Shown here one piece after another: positions 17,732 through 24,744 of a DNA stretch of 64,000 bases. A program made the translations under genes and the position numbers. The first letter of the stretch is position 1, and every line of letters starts with the position of its first letter. Under the pieces are notes generated by a model, which was not told where the DNA came from, did no database searches, and saw only the letters and a list, made by a program, of their open reading frames with translations. The stretch is from Paraconexibacter antarcticus (GTDB taxonomy: Bacteria; Actinomycetota; Thermoleophilia; Solirubrobacterales; Solirubrobacteraceae): contig NZ_CP098502.1 of the NCBI RefSeq assembly GCF_024220175.1, positions 248,001 through 312,000 on the forward strand, read 5' to 3'.

Positions 17732-17885
17732 CGGGGTGTGTGTCTGCCACGGCGGCATATTCGGCGCCGGCGGAGGCGGTGGGCAAGTCGTCAAGCCCTG
17801 TGCGGGCTCAGCGTGGTGGTCGCGATGGGGCGCGAGTGGCTCCGCCGTTGGCGCCGGGGACTGCCTTGTCAGACACACGACCCGC
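17732..17885 (+). ncRNA. Structured leader upstream of ssb
   Basis: Long-range stems can be drawn: GTGTGTCTG (17738-17746) with CAGACACAC (17870-17878), extended by CGGG (17732-17735) with CCCG after a 2x2 internal loop, and inside it CGGCGCCGGCGG (17762-17773) with CCGTTGGCGCCG (17845-17856). It ends 25 bases before the ssb ATG. It looks like a regulatory 5' untranslated region. The rest of the gap 17511-17909 holds no gene that I can support. Confidence 0.5.
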
Positions 17886-17980
17886 CCCCACTGGGGCAAG
17901 GAGGACACGATGAATCGCTGGACCGGCACCGGGCACCTGACTAAGAAGCTGTCTCAATACCTGCGTAGGCTGTCGCGGGG

Positions 17981-18445
17981 ATGGCGCGGACGTGGTTGCA
18001 GATCAAGGTCGACCTGGTCGGTGGGCGTGGAGTGCGGTGTCGTCCCTCGCCGGGTCGGATCTTCATCGTTGGTCCGGGGCACACGTTTCAGCAGTTCGCG
18101 GATGCGATCAACTCCGCGTTCGCGCGGTGGGACCTTTCGCATCTGCATAACTTCGAGCTCGCGGACGAGCGGCTGATCGGCTACCCCGACGACTCGTTCG
18201 GCCCGGAGATGACGTGGCTTGACCACGCGAAGCTGAAGGTCGCGCGGGAGCTGAAGCCCGGTGATGAGTTTGAGTACGTCTTTGACTTCGGCGACAACTG
18301 GCAGCACCACTGCACCGTGCTTCCAGAGAAGGCCGACCCCGCCGAGGAGTACGGGCCGGTGCCCCCGGGCCCGGTGGCGATCTGGGGGTGGGGCTCGATC
18401 CCCGATCAGTACGGCCGTCGCGCCTTCGATGACGATGGTGAGTGA
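17981..18445 (+). CDS. Plasmid pRiA4b ORF-3-like protein (IS passenger)
   Basis: A 154-residue protein of the PRiA4_ORF3 type. The family marks are IKVDLVGGRGVRCRPSPGRIF (quoted in part), HTFQQFADAINSAFARWDLS, HLHNFELADERLIGYPD and EFEYVFDFGDNWQHHCTV, the last being the most conserved. ATG 17981 lies 19 bases inside the IS end repeat. These proteins are found on plasmids and in transposons; their molecular role is not known. Being inside the IS boundaries and convergent to the transposase, it is a passenger gene of the element rather than part of the host operon. Confidence 0.9.
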   Translation: MARTWLQIKVDLVGGRGVRCRPSPGRIFIVGPGHTFQQFADAINSAFARWDLSHLHNFELADERLIGYPDDSFGPEMTWLDHAKLKVARELKPGDEFEYVFDFGDNWQHHCTVLPEKADPAEEYGPVPPGPVAIWGWGSIPDQYGRRAFDDDGE

Positions 18446-18455
18446 CCGTCACTCA
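18439..18455. terminator. Short palindrome between convergent IS5 genes
   Basis: TGAGTGAC-C-GTCACTCA is a perfect 8-bp inverted repeat holding the stop codons of the passenger gene and of the transposase, which converge here. A shared termination signal is possible; there is no T tract. Confidence 0.35.
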
Positions 18456-18940
18456 GCGAGCTTGCGCTGGCAGACCACGGCGCAGCCGAGCAGCATGAAC
18501 GCCAGGTGCAGCTCACCGGAGCGTTCGTAGCGGATCCGCAGCCGGCGCAGGTTGTGCAGCCACGCGAAGGTCCGCTCGACGACCCAGCGCTCGCGGCCCA
18601 GGTGTGAGCCGTGCTCGACCCCGCGACGGGCGATGACCGGCTTCACGCCGCGTTTCCACAGTTCGCGGCGGTACTTGTCGTGGTCATAGCCGCGGTCGGC
18701 GAGGACCTTGTCGGGGCGGGTCCTGGGGCGGCCGACCTTCCCGCGGACCGGGCCGACGCCGTCGACGAGCGGCAGCAACTGGGTGACGTCGTTGCGGTTG
18801 CCGCCGGTCAGGCTGATCGCCAGCGGAATGCCGTGACTGTCGGTCAGCAGGTGGTGCTTTGACCCGGTGCGGGCACGGTCAACCGGCGAGGGCCCGGTCA
18901 AGGCCCCCTTGAAGAGCACGGACATGGCTGCCGTCGACAA
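18449..18940 (-). CDS. IS5-family transposase, second frame
   Basis: The C-terminal catalytic frame. It reads GALTGPSPVDRARTGSKHHL, LTGGNRNDVTQLLPLVDGV, VLADRGYDHDKYRRELWKRG and ends ERTFAWLHNLRRLRIRYERS, the DDE_Tnp_1 core with the final glutamate in RWVVERTF. It overlaps the first frame by about 60 bases and is expected to be made as a frameshift fusion at the GGGGG run (18904-18908 on the plus strand as CCCCC). A separate start at 18940 is unlikely to matter. Confidence 0.92.
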   Translation of the reverse strand: MSTAAMSVLFKGALTGPSPVDRARTGSKHHLLTDSHGIPLAISLTGGNRNDVTQLLPLVDGVGPVRGKVGRPRTRPDKVLADRGYDHDKYRRELWKRGVKPVIARRGVEHGSHLGRERWVVERTFAWLHNLRRLRIRYERSGELHLAFMLLGCAVVCQRKLAE

Positions 18941-19247
18941 CCCCGGTGGACCAGTCGATCCGCCCGGCGGTGTTCAGTCGGCGCAGCAGTTCCTGATGGA
19001 GTCGGTGGAACACCCCGGCGGCCTGCCACTCGGCCAGGCGGCGGTGCGCGGTCGCCGGCGAGCAGCCGACCTCACGGGGCAGATGCTGCCACGCGATCCC
19101 GGTGAACAACACGAACACGATCGCGTTGAAGCACACCCGATCATCCACGCGCGGCCGCCCGCCCCGAGGATCAGGTCGGTGCACCGGAAGCAGCGGTGCC
19201 GCGACCTCCCAAAGCTCGTCGCGGACCTTCCACATCGACGCGGCCAC
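18879..19247 (-). CDS. IS5-family transposase, first frame
   Basis: The N-terminal DUF4096-type frame: WKVRDELWEVAAPLLPVHRP, then VCFNAIVFVLFTGIAWQHLP and SPATAHRRLAEWQAAGVFHR, ending VVDGSHVRALQGG with the first catalytic aspartate. In this frame translation stops 11 codons later. A +1 shift (or -2) at the run of five G joins it to the catalytic frame as RALQGALTGPSPVD. Two-frame organisation with such a shift is usual in the IS427 group. Confidence 0.92.
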   Translation of the reverse strand: MAASMWKVRDELWEVAAPLLPVHRPDPRGGRPRVDDRVCFNAIVFVLFTGIAWQHLPREVGCSPATAHRRLAEWQAAGVFHRLHQELLRRLNTAGRIDWSTGVVDGSHVRALQGGLDRALAG

Positions 19248-19710
19248 CAGCCACCTCCACAGCCAGGGTTATGTCTCCCTGGCTACGTTCGCCACGCCGC
19301 CCCCAAGCCCTCCCCGCCGAGGTATTGAGACAGCTTCTAAGGACCCGAAGTTCCTGGAGACCGAGAACGGCACCTCGATCTGCACGCTGCGCATCGCCGT
19401 CAAGCGCGCGGGCAAGCAGGGCCACGACGGGTACTTCGACGTGAAGTGCTTCGACGCTCAGGCCTCAGCCTGCGCGCAGTACCTGAAGGCGGGGCGCGAG
19501 ATCGCGCTCGACGGGCGCCTGCTGTTCGACGAGTTCCAGACCCAGGACGGCAGCTACGCCTCCCGCGTCTACATCGTCGCCGAGCGCGTCGAGTTCCTCG
19601 CCAGCCGCAACCGCACCAACGCTCAGGCCAGCCCCGAGCCGTCGCCCGAACAGCCCGCCGCCAACGGCGACGAAGCGCGCGAGGCCAACCCGGCCGCCTG
19701 AGACACATCG

Positions 19711-19742
19711 CGGGCCCGCGGCGCAGCACGGCCGCGGGCCCG
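19711..19742 (+). promoter_or_regulatory. Hairpin between ssb and the primase gene
   Basis: CGGGCCCGCGGC (19711-19722) pairs with GCCGCGGGCCCG (19731-19742), 12 perfect base pairs with an 8-nt loop. It lies in the 63-base gap between the genes. It could be an attenuator, a processing site or a terminator; there is no T tract. Confidence 0.5.
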
Positions 19743-19764
19743 ACGACTTCCACCGGTGAACGTC

Positions 19765-20691
19765 ATGACCACCAATCCCCTCACCCGCCATGAGACCGTC
19801 ATCCGGTTTCTCTCCGTCCTCGCCGGCCGCGGCAGCGCCGGTCAGCTGCTCGAGCTGCGCTACCGCCTCGAGGACGGGCAGCGGATGGGCCAGGTCTTCG
19901 ACCGGCCCTCCCGCGCCCGAGGGCTGGCGACCCGGGCGATCGCGCTCGGCCGTCGCACCGACGTGTACGTCGGCTGCGCGCCGCGCACCCGCCGCCACGG
20001 CGGACGCGACGCCGTTCGCCACGCCCACGTCCTCTGGGCCGACTGCGACGGCACCGGCGCCGTCGACGCGCTCCGCGCATTCGACCCCGCTCCCGCGATC
20101 GTCATCGCGTCGGGCACCGGCTCCAACTGCCACGCCTACTGGCCGCTGACCGAGCCGATCGCCCGCGACGAGGTCGAGCGCGGCAACCGGCGCCTCGCGC
20201 ACGCGCTCGGCGCCGACCCCGCGTCAGCCGACGCCGCCCGCATCCTCCGCGTCCCCGCGACCTGGTCACACAAGCACCAGCCACCCACCCGTGTTGACGC
20301 GCTCGCCTTCGACACCGACCGCCGCGTCGCGGCGGCGGACGTCGTCGGCGGCCTCGCCGACCCGCCCGGGCCGTTGGCCCCGGCGACTGTCGCTCGCGAC
20401 GGTGACGATCCGCTGCAGTCGATCGCGCCCGACGTCTACGTGCGGCGGCTCCTCGGCGTACAGGTCCCGCGCCACCGCAAAGTCAGATGCCCGTTCCACG
20501 AGGACCGTCACCCGAGCCTGCACGTGTACGCCACCCCGGAGCGTGGCTGGTACTGCTACGGGCGCTGCCGGCGCGGCGGCACGATCTACGACCTCGCCGC
20601 ACCGCTCTACGGCTACGCCACCACCGGTGAGCAGTTCCTCAAGCTCCGCACCGAGCTGCGCCGCCTCTTCGGACTGGACCCGGTCCGGTGA
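19765..20691 (+). CDS. Plasmid-type DNA primase with CHC2 zinc finger
   Basis: A 308-residue protein with two parts. The N-terminal 190 residues look like a RepB-type (archaeo-eukaryotic) primase: HVLWADCDGTGAVDALRAF contains the metal-binding D-x-D, followed by AIVIASGTGSNCHAYWPL and ARILRVPATWSHKH. The C-terminal 90 residues form a CHC2-type zinc finger: KVRCPFHEDRHPSLHVY and GWYCYGRCRRGGTIYDLAA. Such proteins prime replication of plasmids and actinobacterial integrative elements. ATG 19765 is preferred to GTG 19756; neither has a clear Shine-Dalgarno sequence. The stop overlaps the next start (GTGA). Confidence 0.87.
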   Translation: MTTNPLTRHETVIRFLSVLAGRGSAGQLLELRYRLEDGQRMGQVFDRPSRARGLATRAIALGRRTDVYVGCAPRTRRHGGRDAVRHAHVLWADCDGTGAVDALRAFDPAPAIVIASGTGSNCHAYWPLTEPIARDEVERGNRRLAHALGADPASADAARILRVPATWSHKHQPPTRVDALAFDTDRRVAAADVVGGLADPPGPLAPATVARDGDDPLQSIAPDVYVRRLLGVQVPRHRKVRCPFHEDRHPSLHVYATPERGWYCYGRCRRGGTIYDLAAPLYGYATTGEQFLKLRTELRRLFGLDPVR

Positions 20692-20903
20692 CCGACCGAC
20701 TCGACGAGCGCGCGTTCCGATACGTGCACTGCGACATCCCGGCGGGGGTGACGATCGCGCAATGGCGCGCCGCCCGCGCCAAGACGCGCGAACGCAGGCC
20801 GAGCATCCGGCAGATCGCGCGCCGTCACATCGCTGCAGCGATCGTTTACGTCCGCGCGCGGCGCCTGTGGGCGTCGCACCACCGTCGGGCAGCACGCGCA
20901 TGA
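20688..20903 (+). CDS. Small basic hypothetical protein
   Basis: A 71-residue, arginine-rich protein starting with GTG 20688, which overlaps the primase stop, and ending in the ATGA that starts the next gene. The tight overlaps on both sides argue that it is real and translationally coupled. No family recognised; the charge and helical character suggest nucleic-acid contact, which is a guess. Confidence 0.6.
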   Translation: MTDRLDERAFRYVHCDIPAGVTIAQWRAARAKTRERRPSIRQIARRHIAAAIVYVRARRLWASHHRRAARA

Positions 20904-21256
20904 GACGGACGCTCATCCTGGGCGCCGTCGTGCTCCTCATCACGAGCACGGTCGTGACCGTGCTCGAGGGCACGCCCGGGCAGCTGCCCGGGATCGCGCT
21001 GGGCTCGGTGGTCCTGCTTCACGCCGAGCGCGTGCTGGCACTCGTCGTCGTCAGCGTCGCCGTGCTCACCGTCGTCGTTCGAGCCGGCAGCGGACACCTG
21101 CCCGTCGAGCTGTCCACCAGCGGGCTGCGCTACGAAGCCGAGGCCGCCGACGACACCGCCCGCGCCGTCGCCGACCTACAAACCCAGCTCGACGAGCTCG
21201 CCAACGTCGTGCTCGTCATCGCCGAGCGTCTCGACGCCATCGCCAATCGCCCCTAA
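20900..21256 (+). CDS. Small membrane protein with C-terminal coiled coil
   Basis: A 118-residue protein with two hydrophobic segments (TLILGAVVLLITSTVVTVL and VLALVVVSVAVLTVVVRAG) and a heptad-like C-terminal helix (ADLQTQLDELANVVLVIAER). ATG 20900 overlaps the previous stop. It is probably an inner-membrane protein of the mobile module; no function can be assigned. Confidence 0.7.
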   Translation: MRRTLILGAVVLLITSTVVTVLEGTPGQLPGIALGSVVLLHAERVLALVVVSVAVLTVVVRAGSGHLPVELSTSGLRYEAEAADDTARAVADLQTQLDELANVVLVIAERLDAIANRP

Positions 21257-21269
21257 CCTGAACGACACC

Positions 21270-21428
21270 GTGGCCACGCACCCGACACCCACCACCGAAC
21301 CGCCGACCTCGGTCACCGAACTCGCTCGCGCGATGCAGGCGCGCAACGCTCCCCGCCGCGCCGAAGTCGAACGTCGGGTGGCCTCACTGCGCCGGATCGC
21401 CGAGCGCCTGCGCGCAGCCGGCCGGTAA
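21270..21428 (+). CDS. Small helical protein, 52 residues
   Basis: GTG 21270 follows the previous stop by 13 bases and opens a frame reading VTELARAMQARNAPRRAEVE and RRIAERLRAAGR to a TAA at 21426-21428. Codon use is like the neighbours. It is too short to classify and could be a helical partner of the preceding membrane protein. Confidence 0.45.
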   Translation: MATHPTPTTEPPTSVTELARAMQARNAPRRAEVERRVASLRRIAERLRAAGR

Positions 21429-21608
21429 CCCCCAAGACCTCGCTCTGAGCGGAGTCGCGCGGCGCATCCACCGCGCATCGGGGCAGGGAACAGCCGAGCA
21501 CTGATCGCGGCGACCTGCGCGGGTGCGGGCGCCCGGGCATCGGCACAACGCAAGCAGACCGTCGCACGGCTGTCAGGCCCCAGGGTGCAATCCGCCGCAC
21601 CGGCTTCA

Positions 21609-21726
21609 TCGCACCACGAACCGCCCTGAACGGGACGAGGCGGAACTGGGTGGTGCGAAGGACGCCTGACGGCGACCGGAAGCCGGCGCGTGCGTTCGCA
21701 CCCGGGACCCACAGCCGCACGCCGGC
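21609..21726 (+). ncRNA. Structured leader before the 21743 gene
   Basis: Two stem-loop groups precede the gene. TCGCACCAC (21609-21617) pairs with GTGGTGCGA (21650-21658), with an inner CCGCC/GGCGG. Then GCCGGCG (21682-21688) pairs with CGCCGGC (21720-21726) around a GTGCG-TT-CGCAC hairpin. Between them lies ACGCCTGACGGCG, also found in the leader before parB. The gap 21429-21742 holds no other gene. Confidence 0.45.
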
Positions 21727-21742
21727 CCGCTTCTGCGTGGCC

Positions 21743-22078
21743 ATGCCCAGCACCCACACCACACAGACCCGCCCACCTCAGGACCCGGCGGCCCCGCCCA
21801 AGCCCACCGCGAAGCAGATGCGTTACCTGCGCGACCTCGCCGACCGCCTCGGCCAGACGTTCACCTACCCCACAACGCGCCGCGAAGCCTCCGCGGAGAT
21901 CCAGCGCCTGAAGGCCCTCGCCTCCGGCCGCGAACGCGACCTGGACCGCGACACCGCCCGCCGCGAGCACCTGCAGACCAGCCGCGACATGGCCGAGCAG
22001 TTCGGCGGCGACAGCCGCCACACCGACGACGAAGTCACCGGCTACGGATCCAGCGCGACCTGGAGCAAGCGCTCATGA
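21743..22078 (+). CDS. Small protein with DUF3072-like motif
   Basis: A 111-residue protein. The recognisable core is PTAKQMRYLRDLADRLGQTF then YPTTRREASAEIQRLKAL, the pattern of DUF3072-like and related segments found in actinobacterial mobile elements and at the C-termini of larger proteins. The rest is charged and polar. ATG 21743 was chosen because the sequence upstream in frame belongs to the structured leader. No clear Shine-Dalgarno sequence is seen. The end overlaps the next start (ATGA), beginning a chain of four coupled small genes. Confidence 0.75.
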   Translation: MPSTHTTQTRPPQDPAAPPKPTAKQMRYLRDLADRLGQTFTYPTTRREASAEIQRLKALASGRERDLDRDTARREHLQTSRDMAEQFGGDSRHTDDEVTGYGSSATWSKRS

Positions 22079-22365
22079 GCACCCACACCCAGCCCCGCGG
22101 CGCGACGAACGACCGCGTCGTCCTCGCCCGCTACGAGATCAGCGCCGGCGACCGCCTGATCTGCGGACAGCGCGTCGACGGCCGCGTGCGCCTCACCGAC
22201 ATCCCCGCACACGACGGCGGGCGCCGCTACCTCATCGAACGCGGCCTGACCTCGATGGGCGAGCTCGAGGCGATCGTCGCCGACTACCTCCAGCAGGCCG
22301 CCCACTGGGACGCCATCCCCGCCGAGACCATCTGCCTCGACCACCTCGCAGCCCAGGCGTCATGA
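22075..22365 (+). CDS. Hypothetical protein, 96 residues
   Basis: The second gene of the coupled chain (ATGA overlaps at both ends). It reads RVVLARYEISAGDRLICGQR, GRVRLTDIPAHDGGRRYLIE and GELEAIVADYLQQA, an alpha-beta pattern without known catalytic motif. Similar small proteins accompany replication genes in actinobacterial integrative elements. Function unknown. Confidence 0.75.
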   Translation: MSTHTQPRGATNDRVVLARYEISAGDRLICGQRVDGRVRLTDIPAHDGGRRYLIERGLTSMGELEAIVADYLQQAAHWDAIPAETICLDHLAAQAS

Positions 22366-22616
22366 CCAGCGGCGACTACCCCGACCCGGCCGAGCGCGCC
22401 GACCTCGACGAACGCGAAGAAGTCATCGTCACGCTCCTCGGTCGCTACCTGGAGCGCCGCGAGACGGGAGCCCCACCACAGGCCCACGACCTGCTCGCCG
22501 CCGCCGCAGAGTTCGGCGACGACGCCGCCTGCCAGCTACGCACCGTCCTGGCGTTCTACGAGGCGATGCGCGCCCGCGAAACCACATCCGCGCCCTCGGT
22601 AAGGTCGACGTCGTGA
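22362..22616 (+). CDS. Hypothetical acidic protein, 84 residues
   Basis: The third gene of the chain. The sequence is acidic and helical (ADLDEREEVIVTLLGRYLER, then AAAEFGDDAACQLRTVLAFY) and could form a small helical bundle; the repeated leucines suggest dimerisation. It starts in the ATGA overlapping the previous stop and ends overlapping GTG 22613. No family recognised. Confidence 0.7.
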   Translation: MTSGDYPDPAERADLDEREEVIVTLLGRYLERRETGAPPQAHDLLAAAAEFGDDAACQLRTVLAFYEAMRARETTSAPSVRSTS

Positions 22617-22846
22617 CCGCCCAGCCCGCCCCGATCGTCACGGAGGTCCTCCGCTTCGAGGACCTCCCGCTCGGGTCCCACGGCACCCGCCGAGCCGTCG
22701 TGCGCTGGAGCGACGCAACCGAAGGCGAAGCGTTCGCGTGGTACGCCGACGAGATCCTCATCTGCGAAGGCGACCTCATCGGCAAGACCGCCGCGCAGCT
22801 CCGGTCCCTGCACCTGCGCAGGGACCGCGACCGGCTTTCGTCCTAA
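22613..22846 (+). CDS. Hypothetical protein, 77 residues
   Basis: The last gene of the coupled chain. It reads LRFEDLPLGSHGTRRAVVRW and ASDATEGEAFAWYADEILIC-like sequence, a small all-beta or alpha-beta protein with an acidic middle. GTG 22613 overlaps the previous stop codon. No family recognised. A structured leader starts 20 bases after its stop. Confidence 0.7.
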   Translation: MTAQPAPIVTEVLRFEDLPLGSHGTRRAVVRWSDATEGEAFAWYADEILICEGDLIGKTAAQLRSLHLRRDRDRLSS

Positions 22847-22865
22847 CCGGGCTCCGCCCGCCGGC

Positions 22866-22928
22866 GGGCCGACCCGCCACCCGAGGGTGGCACGCCTGAC
22901 GGCGTGCGGGGTGGCGGGGGATCGGCCC
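22866..22928 (+). ncRNA. Structured leader motif, copy 1 (before parB)
   Basis: GGGCCGA (22866-22872) closes with TCGGCCC (22922-22928). Inside, CCACCC-GA-GGGTGG can form a local hairpin, or CCGCCACC can instead pair with the distal GGTGGCGG. The apical stem is GCACGCC-TGAC-GGCGTGC. The same layout with compensating differences recurs at 24642-24704 before the antirestriction gene. The two mutually exclusive pairings are what a regulatory switch would need. Confidence 0.6.
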
Positions 22929-22964
22929 GCCACCGGGGCGGGCCCCGAGGTCCAGGAGGACCCG

Positions 22965-24623
22965 ATGGCCGCCACCGCCAACCACGCCGCACACCACCTC
23001 GCGCCCGAGGAGATCAACGTCCCCGACAACGTGCGCACGCTCGACGCCGAGCACGTCAAGGCGCTCGCCGGATCGATCCAGCTGCAGGGCATCCTCGTCC
23101 CGCTCGTCGTGCGCCAGCACGAGGACGGCTTCGAGCTCGTCGCCGGGTTCCACCGCATGGCCGCCGCCCGCTCCCTCGGCCTGACCGAGGTCCCGGTCGT
23201 CGTCCGCGACGCCGACAACGAAGACGCCGACCGCGCCGTGGAGAACATCACCCGCAAACAGCTCAACCCCTACGAGGAAGCCAAAGCCGTCCGCGCGATG
23301 CTCGCCCGCGGCTTCAGCGAGGACGGCACCGCCCAAGCCCTCGGCTGGCCCAAGGCCCGCGTCACCGCCCGCGTGAAGATCCTCGAGCTCCCCGACCGCG
23401 CCCAGCAGCTCATCGGCGACGGCGTCATCCACCTGGCCGCCGTCGATCAGCTCCGTGCGATCGGGGCCGTCGCTCCCGGACTGCTCGACGCCGTCATCTC
23501 CTACCTGGATGACGGCAACGCCTGGGCCGCCGAGCGCCTCGTGCGCGAGCCCGGATGGGTGCTCGACGCCGCGATGACGCACACCACCGACAAGCGCGTC
23601 TTCGCCGCCTACCTGCACACGGCAAACCCGCACGAGATCACCGAGCTGCGCCTGGGCAAGAAGACCGACACCGCCTACGCCGACGCCGAGAAGCTCCACA
23701 AGCAGCTGGACCGCTACAGCTACGGACCGCCGACCGTGCGCTTCACCGACGAGGACGTCGACCGCGCCCGCGCCGCCGGCGTCCTGATCGAGTTCGAGCG
23801 CGGCCGCCCGATCATCGTCGACCGCCCGCTCTACCGCGAGCTCATCAAGGACGCCGTAGCGCGCACCCTCACCGACCTGGAAGCGCGGGTCGCCCAAGCC
23901 GCCCAGGCCAAGAAGCAGACGCGCTCGAGCACGGAGCCCGCGGACCCGGTCACCGTCGCCAAGCGCGAACGGGACACCCGGCTGCGTGACCTCGCAGACC
24001 AGGCCCACAACGCCAACACCGACCTCGGCCACGCGCTCATGCACGAGCTCGCGGCCGTCGACCCCAGTGACCTGAACGTCGCACGGTTCTTCGTCTACGC
24101 CCTCCTCGGGGCCGACCACGACAGCTCCCCCTACACCCAGACCGGCGAGCGGATCGCACGAATCGCCGCGAGTGGGATCCGCCTCGTCATCGAGGACCTG
24201 CGCACCGACATCACCAAGACCCGCAAGGACGGAAGCCGCGGCCGCCTGCGGATCGACTACGGCGAGCACCGCGATCCGCAGGCCGCGATCGCGTGGCTGT
24301 GGAAGTTCCTCGACGGCGCCAAAACCGCCGGCGAGCTCTACGGCCGCGCCTTGGTCGTGATCGCCGCCGAGCAACACGCCACCCGGCTCGTCCTCCCCGC
24401 AAGCCAGCGCACCCCCGCCATCCGCTGGAGCTCCCACAAGGACCACGCCGCCAAGGCCCTGCGCAAGCTCGCCGGTCCGCACGTGCCAACGACACTGACC
24501 AAGCTCGAGCAGGCGGTCACGCGCGCCCACGCCGAGTACGAAAAGGCCGCGACCGCCGCCAGGGACGAGCCCGCCAGCGTCAGCGACTCCACGGTGGAGG
24601 AGGACCCGGTCGACGCCGAGTAG
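22965..24623 (+). CDS. ParB-like nuclease-domain protein
   Basis: A 552-residue ParB/Srx-type protein. The N-terminal domain shows NVRTLDAEHVKALAGSIQLQ, ILVPLVVRQHEDGFELVAGF and HRMAAARSLGLTEVPVVVRD, then ENITRKQLNPYEEAKAVRAM and a helix-turn-helix (GTAQALGWPKARVTARVKIL). The long C-terminal half is unlike chromosomal ParB and is helical. ATG 22965 has AGGAGG upstream. No parA is next to it, so it may act in element maintenance or as a regulator or nuclease rather than in classic partition. It stands between the two copies of the structured leader motif. Confidence 0.88.
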   Translation: MAATANHAAHHLAPEEINVPDNVRTLDAEHVKALAGSIQLQGILVPLVVRQHEDGFELVAGFHRMAAARSLGLTEVPVVVRDADNEDADRAVENITRKQLNPYEEAKAVRAMLARGFSEDGTAQALGWPKARVTARVKILELPDRAQQLIGDGVIHLAAVDQLRAIGAVAPGLLDAVISYLDDGNAWAAERLVREPGWVLDAAMTHTTDKRVFAAYLHTANPHEITELRLGKKTDTAYADAEKLHKQLDRYSYGPPTVRFTDEDVDRARAAGVLIEFERGRPIIVDRPLYRELIKDAVARTLTDLEARVAQAAQAKKQTRSSTEPADPVTVAKRERDTRLRDLADQAHNANTDLGHALMHELAAVDPSDLNVARFFVYALLGADHDSSPYTQTGERIARIAASGIRLVIEDLRTDITKTRKDGSRGRLRIDYGEHRDPQAAIAWLWKFLDGAKTAGELYGRALVVIAAEQHATRLVLPASQRTPAIRWSSHKDHAAKALRKLAGPHVPTTLTKLEQAVTRAHAEYEKAATAARDEPASVSDSTVEEDPVDAE

Positions 24624-24641
24624 CCGGGGCCACGGGTGCAA

Positions 24642-24704
24642 GGGCCGACCGCCACCCGATGGTGGCACGCCCTGGCGGGCGTGCGGGTGGCGGGAGATCG
24701 GCCC
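24642..24704 (+). ncRNA. Structured leader motif, copy 2 (before ardC-like gene)
   Basis: GGGCCGA (24642-24648) closes with TCGGCCC (24698-24704). CCACC-CGAT-GGTGG forms the local hairpin, GCCACCC can alternatively pair with the distal GGGTGGC, and the apical stem is GCACGCCC-TGGC-GGGCGTGC, one pair longer than copy 1. Changes in loops with stems kept support RNA structure. It ends 40 bases before the start codon. Confidence 0.6.
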
Positions 24705-24744
24705 GCGCACCCGGCGCCGGCCACCCGAGCACAGGAGAGCGAGC

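Larger units (their letters stand above)
17945..19337 (-). mobile_element. IS5-family element with a passenger gene
   Basis: Inverted repeats GAAGCTGTCTCAATACCT (17945-17962) and its complement (19320-19337) bound it, and TAA is duplicated (17942-17944 and 19338-19340). A T-N-A target fits the IS427 group of IS5. Besides the two-frame transposase it carries a PRiA4-ORF3-like gene facing the transposase. It interrupts ssb. Confidence 0.93.
17910..19701 (+). pseudogene. ssb: Single-stranded DNA-binding protein, interrupted by IS5
   Basis: The gene starts at ATG 17910 behind AAGGAGG and reads MNRWTGTGHLTK, is broken at 17944 by a 1393-bp IS5 element, and resumes from 19341 as DPKFLETENGTSICTLRIAV. 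Removing the element and one TAA target copy restores an unbroken frame of about 133 residues with an OB-fold (GYFDVKCFDAQASACAQYLK, then KAGREIALDGRLLFDEFQTQ and VYIVAERVEFL) and the flexible acidic tail usual for SSB, though without the classic DDIPF end. It was probably the first gene of the maintenance module and would coat single-stranded DNA during replication or transfer. The IS shows the module is disabled or relies on host SSB. Confidence 0.93.
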
